Of a stretch of DNA of 64,000 bases, positions 16,171 through 23,544 are shown one piece after another. The stretch comes from Streptomyces sp. HUAS CB01 (GTDB lineage Bacteria > Actinomycetota > Actinomycetes > Streptomycetales > Streptomycetaceae). The notes under the pieces were generated by a model, which searched no databases, was not told the DNA's origin, and saw nothing but the letters and a program-made list of their open reading frames with translations. The stretch covers positions 868,001 through 932,000 of the forward strand of contig NZ_CP129137.1 in the NCBI RefSeq assembly GCF_030406905.1. Direction: 5' to 3'. Positions within the stretch are counted from its first letter, which is position 1. Each line of letters opens with the position of its first letter. Both the position numbers and the translations under genes were made by a program.

Positions 16171-17352
16171 ATGAGCCCCCTTGCGTGGATCGCCCTGACT
16201 TCCCTGACCGCGTGGTTGTGGCTGCTCCTCGGGCAGGGCTTCTTCTGGCGGACGGACCAGCGGCTGCCGCGGCGGACGGCGCCGGCGGACTGGCCGTCGG
16301 TGGTGATCGTCGTCCCGGCCCGGGACGAGGCCGACGTACTGCCGGAGAGTCTGCCGTCACTGCTGCGGCAGACCTACCCGGGCAGGGCCGCGGTGGTGCT
16401 GGTCGACGACGGCAGTACGGACGGCACGGGCGAACTGGCCCGCAAGCTGGGCGAGCAGTGCGACGGGCTGCCGCTGACGGTGACCTCGCCGGGCGAGCCG
16501 GAGCCGGGGTGGACCGGCAAGCTGTGGGCGCTGCGGCACGGCATCGCCCTGGCGCGCACCCTCCGGCCCGAGTACCTGCTGCTCACCGACGCGGACATCG
16601 CACACGAGCCGGACAGCCTGAGCGAGCTGGTCGCGGCGGCGAGGAGCAACGGCCTGGACCTGGTGTCGCAGATGGCGCGGCTGCGGGTGGCGACGGGCTG
16701 GGAGCGCCTGGTCGTGCCCGCCTTCGTCTACTTCTTCGCCCAGCTCTACCCGTTCCGCTGGATCAACCGGGAGCCGGCCCGGGCCACGGCGGCGGCGGGC
16801 GGGTGCGTGCTGCTGCGGACGGAGGCGGCGGTGCGCGCCGGGATCCCGGAGTCCGTGCGGCAGGCGGTGATCGACGACGTCGCGGTGGCGCGGGCGGTGC
16901 GCCGGGCCGGCGGACGGGTCTGGCTGGGGCTGGCCGAGCGGGTGGACAGCATCCGCCCCTATCCGCGGCTCGCGGATCTGTGGCGGATGGTGTCCCGGAG
17001 TGCCTACGCCCAGCTCCGGCACAGTCCGCTGCTTCTGATGGGGACGGTCCTGGGTCTCGCGGTCCTCTATCTCGCACCGCCCGTCGCGGTCTGCGCCGCC
17101 ACGGTCCCTGGAGTTCACGGATCCGCCGTGGCCGGCTGGGCGGGGCTCCTGGCGTGGGCGGTGATGACCGCGACGTACGTCCCGATGCTCCGCTACTACC
17201 GGCAGACCCTGTGGCTCGCCCCGCTGCTGCCGTTCACGGCCCTGCTCTACCTGCTGATGACGGTGGACTCGGCCGTGCAGCACCACCGGGGCCGGGGCGC
17301 GGCCTGGAAGGGTCGTACGTACTCCCGTCCCGAGGCCGCACCCGACCGTTGA
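16171..17352 (+). CDS. Family 2 glycosyltransferase (HpnB-like), membrane-bound
   Basis: About 393 aa. An N-terminal membrane helix is followed by a GT-A domain with VVIVVPARDEADVLPESLPSLL, LVDDGSTDGTGE and TDADIAHEPDSL (the DxD-type metal motif) and IDDVAVARAVRRAGG, then three to four C-terminal helices. The arrangement matches HpnB-type transferases often linked to hopanoid glycosylation, but no hopanoid genes are in the window. The ATG at MSPLAW was chosen over one seven codons upstream because it begins the hydrophobic helix. Acceptor unknown. Confidence 0.85.
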   Translation: MSPLAWIALTSLTAWLWLLLGQGFFWRTDQRLPRRTAPADWPSVVIVVPARDEADVLPESLPSLLRQTYPGRAAVVLVDDGSTDGTGELARKLGEQCDGLPLTVTSPGEPEPGWTGKLWALRHGIALARTLRPEYLLLTDADIAHEPDSLSELVAAARSNGLDLVSQMARLRVATGWERLVVPAFVYFFAQLYPFRWINREPARATAAAGGCVLLRTEAAVRAGIPESVRQAVIDDVAVARAVRRAGGRVWLGLAERVDSIRPYPRLADLWRMVSRSAYAQLRHSPLLLMGTVLGLAVLYLAPPVAVCAATVPGVHGSAVAGWAGLLAWAVMTATYVPMLRYYRQTLWLAPLLPFTALLYLLMTVDSAVQHHRGRGAAWKGRTYSRPEAAPDR

Positions 17353-17365
17353 CGTCCGGCGGAGG

Positions 17366-18673
17366 TCATTTCCTGCCGGGCGTCCAGTTCATCCCCCACC
17401 CGTAGGCGTGATCGACGGTGCGCTGGGGGCTCACTCCGCGTTCCGGCACCAGGTAGCGGGCCTCGCGCTGGACGACGAGGTCCCCGCCCTGGTTGGTGAT
17501 CAGGGCGAGGGCGCAGACGGTGGACGGGACGGTGCACTCGTCCAGGGAGAACTCGACGGGGGCGCCGTGCTGCGGCTGGAGGGTGACGGTGGCGTGCAGA
17601 TCGGCGAAGCTGCGGGCGCCCTCGTAGATGGTGACGAAGATGACCACGCGGCGGAGCTTGTCCCGGTGGTCGAGGTTGACGGTGAGGTTCTCGCCGGTGG
17701 TCACCGCGCCGGTGCGGTCGTCGCCGTCGAGGTGGATGTACGGGGGCTGGTGGAGGGAGCCGAACGCGTTCCCGAGGGCCTGGACGACTCCCTTGCGGCC
17801 GTCGGCGAGTTCGAAGAGGGCGCACAGGTCGAGGTCGAGGTCCGCGTGCATGGCCACGGCCCGGCCGAGCTTGGCCCCCCAGCCCTTGAACTGCTTGCGC
17901 ACCTCCCAGTTGAGGTTGACCCGCAGGGCGCCGGACGTACCGCCCTGCTTGCTCAGCGAGACGGTCGGCGACTCCTTGGTCAGGGTGACCTTGGTGAGGC
18001 GCACGGGCACGGTGGGCGGCGCGGGCGCCGGCACGGGCGCCGGCGCGGCGACGGGCGCCGGGGTGTGCGCCGGTGCGACGGACGGGGGAGGCACCACGGG
18101 GGTCGGTGTCCGCGGTGCCGCGGGCGGGGCGGGGGGCGCCGCCTGCCGGGGTTCGTCGACCGAGATGCCGAAGTCGGTGGCGAGGCCCTCCAGTCCGCTG
18201 TCGTACCCCTGCCCCACCGCACGGAACTTCCAGGCGCCCTGCCGCCGGTAGAGCTCGCCGAGGATGAAGGCCGTCTCGACCGTCGCGTCCTCGCTCTCGT
18301 AGCGCGCGATCTCGGTGCCCGCCGCGGCGTCCAGGACCCGCACGTACAGTCCCGGCACCTGTCCGAAGCTTCCTCCGTCGGCGGAGGCGGCGAGCACGAT
18401 GCGCTCGACGGCGGGCTCGACGCGCCCCAGGTCGACCGTCAGCCGGTCGGTCGTGGCGCCGCCGGCGACGTGCTTGCCCTCGTGGCGGACCGCGCCCGAG
18501 GCGTGCGTCGGCTGGTTGTAGAAGACGAAGTCCGCGTCGGAGCGGACCTTTCCCGATCCGGAGTCGAGCAGCAGTGCCGACGCGTCCACGTCCGGGACCC
18601 CGGTTCCCGAACTCCAGCCCAATTCGACCTGAACGCTCAGCGCGGCCACCGGAACATTGGCTCCTTTGAGCAT
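17366..18673 (-). CDS. TerD-family protein with two TerD-type domains
   Basis: About 435 aa. The N-terminal TerD domain covers residues 1-170 ([49 protein letters not shown] with the Ca2+-binding acidic pattern). A proline/alanine-rich linker of about 70 residues joins it to a second beta-sandwich domain ([44 protein letters not shown]). Proteins of this type are called tellurium-resistance proteins, but in Streptomyces they appear to be Ca2+-binding stress or differentiation proteins. The ATG at MLKGAN has GCGAGG six bases upstream; the ATG two codons earlier is the alternative. Confidence 0.88.
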   Translation of the reverse strand: MLKGANVPVAALSVQVELGWSSGTGVPDVDASALLLDSGSGKVRSDADFVFYNQPTHASGAVRHEGKHVAGGATTDRLTVDLGRVEPAVERIVLAASADGGSFGQVPGLYVRVLDAAAGTEIARYESEDATVETAFILGELYRRQGAWKFRAVGQGYDSGLEGLATDFGISVDEPRQAAPPAPPAAPRTPTPVVPPPSVAPAHTPAPVAAPAPVPAPAPPTVPVRLTKVTLTKESPTVSLSKQGGTSGALRVNLNWEVRKQFKGWGAKLGRAVAMHADLDLDLCALFELADGRKGVVQALGNAFGSLHQPPYIHLDGDDRTGAVTTGENLTVNLDHRDKLRRVVIFVTIYEGARSFADLHATVTLQPQHGAPVEFSLDECTVPSTVCALALITNQGGDLVVQREARYLVPERGVSPQRTVDHAYGWGMNWTPGRK

Positions 18674-18930
18674 GGACATCCTCGCCCCCATCGCGGTTCC
18701 TCGTGCCCGGAGAAGTGTGTGCGGACAAAGTAGCCGCGGTGCCGCCCGAGCACCCCCCGCGACCCGTGGGTAACCCCTTCTCAGCTTGCCCTTTACACGA
18801 CCCAGACGCCGCGGGGCGACCGTTTTTGCCAGGTTCGCTCTGATTGGGGAATACCGATCACAGGTAACTCGTCAAACAACCCTCTTATCGGGCTCCCCAA
18901 CCAGCACATCGTGGGCTTAACTTATGTGCC

Positions 18931-19383
18931 ATGACCTCCCCCCGCTCCACCTACGGTGGCGGTTACTACTCCGCGCCGTCGTTCCCCGACACCCCGATCT
19001 ACGACTCCCTGGTCGCTGAGCGGGGCACGCCTCAGATCGCGCCGATCCGAGTGCCCTCCGCGTACGACACCGGCAACAGCTACCTGCCGGCGCTGCCCGC
19101 GGCCCTCCCCGCCCTCCCGGCGGGCCCCTCCCAGCCCGGCCCTGCCTACGGCTACCCCCAGCCCATGCCGCAACCGGTCCCGCTGCAGCAGGCGGCGGCC
19201 CCGTACATCCCCCAGCAGCCCACCGGCCCGCGCGGCTACCCGGGCGGCCAGCAGCAGCCCATGGCCCGTCCGATGGCGGGCGGGTACGAGGCGATGCGGC
19301 CGGCGGCGGCACCCCGGCCGATGCCCACGCCCGCGCCGTACGACGACCCGTACAACCGGCCGTACCAGGGCGGTGGCTACTGA
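18931..19383 (+). CDS. Pro/Tyr/Gln-rich protein, DUF6643-like
   Basis: A 150-aa, low-complexity protein: MTSPRSTYGGGYYSAPSF at the start, then ALPALPA repeats and PQ-rich and GGY-rich segments. No enzyme motif, signal peptide or membrane helix. I recall similar proteins next to terD genes in many streptomycetes, named DUF6643. The 260-bp region upstream (18674-18930) is unusually AT-rich near the start (TTAACTTATG) and may hold promoters for both this gene and the divergent terD gene. Function unknown. Confidence 0.7.
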   Translation: MTSPRSTYGGGYYSAPSFPDTPIYDSLVAERGTPQIAPIRVPSAYDTGNSYLPALPAALPALPAGPSQPGPAYGYPQPMPQPVPLQQAAAPYIPQQPTGPRGYPGGQQQPMARPMAGGYEAMRPAAAPRPMPTPAPYDDPYNRPYQGGGY

Positions 19384-19439
19384 CAGCGCCCTGACGGCGT
19401 GACCGGCGGAAGGTGCGGGCCACCTGGCAGGATGGCCGT

Positions 19440-20264
19440 ATGGCCACTCCCGTGCTCCGTTCCCTCCACATCCACCCGGTCAAGTCCGTCGCCGGGCACA
19501 CGCCGGCCGAGGCCGCCGTGGAGCCCTGGGGTCTCGCGGGCGACCGTCGGTGGATGCTGGTCGACGCGGCGGGCCGTGCCGTCACCCAACGCCAGCAGCC
19601 GCGCCTGGCGTTGGCCGCGGCGGCGCCCCTCGCCGACGGCGGCGTCCGGCTGACCGCGCCCGGCTCGGCACCACTGGCCGTGGCGGTGCCCGAGCCGTCC
19701 GGCACCGCCGCCGTGGAGCTCTTCGGGGAGAAGGTGGAGGCGGTGCCCGCGGGTGCCGCCTCCGACCAGTGGTTCAGCGCGTACCTGGGCGCGCCGGTCC
19801 GGCTGATGCACCTCGACGACCCCGCGTACCGCCGCCCCATCGACCCGGAGTACGCGCTGCCGGGCGAGACCGTGTCGTTCGCCGACGGTTTCCCGCTGCT
19901 GGTCACCTCCGTCGCCTCGCTCGACGCGCTCAACTCGCTGATCGCCCAGGGCGACCACGCGGACGAGGGCCCGCTGCCCATGAACCGCTTCCGGCCCAAC
20001 CTCGTCGTGGACGGCACGGCCCCCTGGGCCGAGGACGGCTGGAGGCGCGTCGCGGTCGGCGGCGTGTCCTTCCGGGTGGCCAAGCCCTGCGGCCGTTGCG
20101 TCGTCACGACCACCGACCAGACCACCGCGGAGCGCGGCAAGGAACCGCTGCGCACCCTCGCCCGGCACCGCCGCTTCGGGGACCGGCTGGTCTTCGGCCA
20201 GAACCTGGTGCCCGAGCACACCGGCACCCTCCGCGTCGGCGACCCGGTGCGCGTCCTCGCCTGA
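19440..20264 (+). CDS. MOSC-domain protein with N-terminal beta-barrel
   Basis: About 274 aa. The N-terminal MOSC beta-barrel begins LRSLHIHPVKSVAGHTPAEA and WGLAGDRRWMLVD; the MOSC domain follows with FPLLVTSVASLDALN, MNRFRPNLVV and the conserved cysteine in AKPCGRCVVTTTD. MOSC proteins handle sulfur and molybdenum cofactor chemistry, and this type resembles mARC/YcbX reductases that reduce N-hydroxylated compounds. The exact substrate is unknown. The start follows from the family N-terminus; the ribosome site is weak. Confidence 0.88.
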   Translation: MATPVLRSLHIHPVKSVAGHTPAEAAVEPWGLAGDRRWMLVDAAGRAVTQRQQPRLALAAAAPLADGGVRLTAPGSAPLAVAVPEPSGTAAVELFGEKVEAVPAGAASDQWFSAYLGAPVRLMHLDDPAYRRPIDPEYALPGETVSFADGFPLLVTSVASLDALNSLIAQGDHADEGPLPMNRFRPNLVVDGTAPWAEDGWRRVAVGGVSFRVAKPCGRCVVTTTDQTTAERGKEPLRTLARHRRFGDRLVFGQNLVPEHTGTLRVGDPVRVLA

Positions 20265-20427
20265 GCCGCCCGGGCCGAACCCGCATCAACCGCCTCTTCC
20301 GGGGGAACCCGCCGCAGAGGCACGCTCGTTGGGAGAGCGACGACGTGTGATTGCTCTCTCTTCGCCCAGGACGCGCGCGAGCCGTGCCCCAGGAGGTTAC
20401 GACTGACGCGGAAGGGGGTGCGGAACG

Positions 20428-21036
20428 GTGCGAGCGGTCTCGGGTCTCTGGCGCTGGCGGCACAATCCTCTGCGCCGCACGACCGATCTCGTCGAGGCGT
20501 GGGTGGCGTGCGCCGCCGTCCTGCTGCTCGTCCTCGCCGTGCCCACGGCCGGCTGGGGGCTGGGCGGGATGGCCGAGGAGGCGCTGCGCGAGTCGGTTCG
20601 GGAGCAGGCGGCGGAGCGCCGTCCGGCGGTCGCCCGGGTGCTGCGTGCCGCGCCGGCGCCGGGGCACACCACCGCCGATCCCGACTCGGCGGTGGACCAG
20701 CGCATCCGCAGGCCGGTGGTCGCCGAGTGGAGGGCACCGGACGGCACCCGGCGCAGCGGCACGGTGGCCGCGGCGGTCCGCACGGCCCGGCCCGGGGACA
20801 CCTTCCGGATCTGGACGGACGCGCGGGGCGACCCGGTGGCCCGCCCTATGGACCCCGGCACCGCGCGTGCCCACTCCGTGCTGGCGGGCCTCGGTGCCGC
20901 CACCGCGGCGGCGGGACTGGTCGAGGCCGTCCGGCGGCTGGTCGTACGGGGTCTGATGCAGCGGCGGTACGAGGAACTCGACCGCGAGTGGGCGAAAGCC
21001 GGTCCCGACTGGGGCCGCACGGGTGCGGGAAGCTGA
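20428..21036 (+). CDS. Rv1733c-like membrane protein
   Basis: A 202-aa protein with a GTG start. It begins WRWRHNPLRRTTDLVEAW, has a first membrane helix near residues 25-45, a soluble extracytoplasmic stretch of about 100 residues (VVAEWRAPDGTRRSGTV, GDTFRIWTDARGDPV), and a second helix around residue 150 followed by a basic tail. This layout is that of the actinobacterial Rv1733c family, whose function is not known. Confidence 0.8.
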   Translation: MRAVSGLWRWRHNPLRRTTDLVEAWVACAAVLLLVLAVPTAGWGLGGMAEEALRESVREQAAERRPAVARVLRAAPAPGHTTADPDSAVDQRIRRPVVAEWRAPDGTRRSGTVAAAVRTARPGDTFRIWTDARGDPVARPMDPGTARAHSVLAGLGAATAAAGLVEAVRRLVVRGLMQRRYEELDREWAKAGPDWGRTGAGS

Positions 21037-21126
21037 CCGGTCAACCCCCGGTTCCCACGCACGCTACGGTGGTGCGACGCGCGGCACGGGCGCGACCAAC
21101 GCACGAGGTGGGGGCAGAGCAGCACC

Positions 21127-23544
21127 ATGGCACAGGGCACGGTCCAGGTGACGCACACCGGCACGTCGCGGTGGCGGCGCCGCACGGGTGAGTACGCCTC
21201 CCTCGCCGCGGCCCTGGAGGCGGCGGCCGACGGCGACATCCTCACCGTCTCCCCCGGCACGTACCGGGAGAATCTCGTACTCCGCCGTGCCGTGACCCTG
21301 CGCGGGGCGGACGGCTCGGCCGGCTCGGTGCGGATCGCCCCCTCCGACGGGGTGCCGCTCACGGTCCGCGCGTCGGCGACCGTACAGGACCTGCACGTCG
21401 AGGGGCAGGACGCCACCGCGCCGGCGCTGCTCGTCGAGGACGGCGCCCCGGAACTGACGGATCTGCGGATCGTGACGCGCTCGGCGGCGGGCATCGAGGT
21501 CCGCGGGGCGGCCCGGCCGACGGTCCGGCGGTGCACGGTGGACAACCCGGCCGGTGTCGGAATCGGCGTACTGGACGGCGCGGGCGGGGTGTTCGAGGAG
21601 TGCGAGGTCGTCGCCGCCGGACAGGCCGGGGTGTCGGTCCGCGGCGGCGGGCACCCCCGACTGGAGCGCTGCCGGGTGCACCACGCCTCCGGCACCGGGC
21701 TGAGCGTCACCGGCGAGGGCAGCTCGCTCGAGGCGCTCGGCTGCGAGGTGTACGAGATCAAGGGCGCGGGCATGCAGGTCACCTCGCGGGCGACGGCCCA
21801 GCTGACGGACTCCCGTGTGCACCGCACCTCCTCCGACGGCATCACGCTCGACACCGACGCGGTGCTCACCCTCGCCGACTGCGACATCCACGACGTGCCG
21901 GAGAACGCGGTGGACCTCCGGTCGCGTTCGGTGCTCACGCTCACCCGCTCCACGGTGCGGCGGTTCGGCCGCAACGGCCTTTCGGTGTGGGACCCGGGGA
22001 CCCGGGTGGACGCCAACCAGTGCGAGATCCACGACAGCACGGGCGACTACCCCGCGGTCTGGGTCAGCGACGGGGCGACCGCGGTGCTCGACTCCTGCCG
22101 GGTGCACGACGTTCCGGACGCCCTGTTCGTCCTGGACCGCGGCTCCCGCGCCGACGTGGTCGACAGCGATCTGACCCAGGTGCGGAACACGGCCGTGTCC
22201 GTCAGCGACGGGGCCACGGCCCAGCTCGACGACTGCCGCATCCGGGAGGCTTCCACGGGCGCCTGGTTCCGTGACCACGGCAGCGGCGGCACGCTCGCCA
22301 ACTGCACCATCGACGGCGCCCAGACGGGGGTCATCGTCACCAAGGGCGCGGACCCGTCGATCGAGCGGTGCACGGTGACCAACCCGGCCGAGGCCGGGTT
22401 CTACGTCTCCGCCGAGGGCCGGGGCACCTTCCTCGGCTGCCGCGTCTCGGGCAGCGGAGGCTACGGCTTCCATGTGATGGACGGCTGCCGCACGACGCTG
22501 ACCCGCTGCCGCACGGAGCGGTGCGCACGCGGCGGTTACGAGTACCCCGAGGACGGCACGACCGTGGAGGACTGCACCAGCGACGAGAGCGGTGTCCGCT
22601 CGACGCCGCCCCTGACGACCCCGGCCGTGGCCACCGCCACCCAGCCCCCCGGGCTGCTGTCCATGATCCCCGGCCAGCGGACGGCCGAACCGGAACCCGC
22701 CGCCGTCCCGGCACCCGCTGCGGCGGCCGCGGCCAGGACGTCCGACGCGGTCCTCGGTGAACTGGACGCGCTGGTGGGCCTGGAGAGCGTCAAGCGCGAG
22801 GTCCGGACGCTCACGAACATGATCGAGGTGGGCCGGCGCCGGCAGGAGGCGGGGCTGAAGGCCGCCTCGGTCCGCCGCCATCTGGTGTTCACCGGCTCCC
22901 CCGGCACCGGCAAGACGACGGTGGCACGGCTGTACGGCGAGATCCTGGCGTCCCTCGGCGTGCTGGAGCGCGGCCATCTCGTGGAGGTGTCCCGCGTCGA
23001 CCTGGTCGGCGAGCACATCGGATCCACCGCGATCCGTACCCAGGAGGCCTTCGAACGGGCCCGCGGCGGCGTGCTGTTCATCGACGAGGCGTACGCCCTC
23101 TCCCCGGAGGACTCCGGGCGCGACTTCGGGCGTGAGGCCATCGACACGCTGGTCAAGCTGATGGAGGACCACCGGGACGCCGTGGTCGTGATCGTCGCCG
23201 GGTACACCGCCGAGATGGAGCGGTTCCTGTCGGTCAACCCCGGTGTGGCGTCCCGTTTCTCACGGACCATCACCTTCAGCGACTACGTGCCCGACGAGCT
23301 GCTTCGCATCGTGGAGCAACAGGCCGAGGAGCACGAGTACCGGCTGGCCGAGGGCACGGCCGAGGCGTTGCAGAAGTACTTCACGGCACTGCCGAAGGGC
23401 CCGGCGTTCGGCAACGGCCGGACCGCGCGCCAGACCTTCGAGTCGATGGTCGAGCGGCACGCGGGCCGGGTCGCCGAACTCTCCGAGCCGAGCACGGACG
23501 ACCTGTCGCTGCTCTACCCGGAGGACCTGCCCGAACTGCCGTGA
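21127..23544 (+). CDS. Right-handed beta-helix / AAA+ ATPase fusion protein
   Basis: An 805-aa protein. Residues 10-480 are a long parallel beta-helix with repeated units of the form VTLRGADGS, CRVHHASGTGLSV, CTVTNPAEAGFYV. After an Ala/Pro linker, residues 540-790 form an AAA+ module of the CbxX/CfqX (Spo0K-like) type, with Walker A GSPGTGKTT near 589 and Walker B GVLFIDEAY near 649. Related AAA modules occur in EccA of type VII secretion. The beta-helix may recognise a polymeric or protein partner that the ATPase then remodels. No secretion genes are nearby. The 3' end overlaps the convergent gene by 31 bases. Confidence 0.85.
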   Translation: MAQGTVQVTHTGTSRWRRRTGEYASLAAALEAAADGDILTVSPGTYRENLVLRRAVTLRGADGSAGSVRIAPSDGVPLTVRASATVQDLHVEGQDATAPALLVEDGAPELTDLRIVTRSAAGIEVRGAARPTVRRCTVDNPAGVGIGVLDGAGGVFEECEVVAAGQAGVSVRGGGHPRLERCRVHHASGTGLSVTGEGSSLEALGCEVYEIKGAGMQVTSRATAQLTDSRVHRTSSDGITLDTDAVLTLADCDIHDVPENAVDLRSRSVLTLTRSTVRRFGRNGLSVWDPGTRVDANQCEIHDSTGDYPAVWVSDGATAVLDSCRVHDVPDALFVLDRGSRADVVDSDLTQVRNTAVSVSDGATAQLDDCRIREASTGAWFRDHGSGGTLANCTIDGAQTGVIVTKGADPSIERCTVTNPAEAGFYVSAEGRGTFLGCRVSGSGGYGFHVMDGCRTTLTRCRTERCARGGYEYPEDGTTVEDCTSDESGVRSTPPLTTPAVATATQPPGLLSMIPGQRTAEPEPAAVPAPAAAAAARTSDAVLGELDALVGLESVKREVRTLTNMIEVGRRRQEAGLKAASVRRHLVFTGSPGTGKTTVARLYGEILASLGVLERGHLVEVSRVDLVGEHIGSTAIRTQEAFERARGGVLFIDEAYALSPEDSGRDFGREAIDTLVKLMEDHRDAVVVIVAGYTAEMERFLSVNPGVASRFSRTITFSDYVPDELLRIVEQQAEEHEYRLAEGTAEALQKYFTALPKGPAFGNGRTARQTFESMVERHAGRVAELSEPSTDDLSLLYPEDLPELP

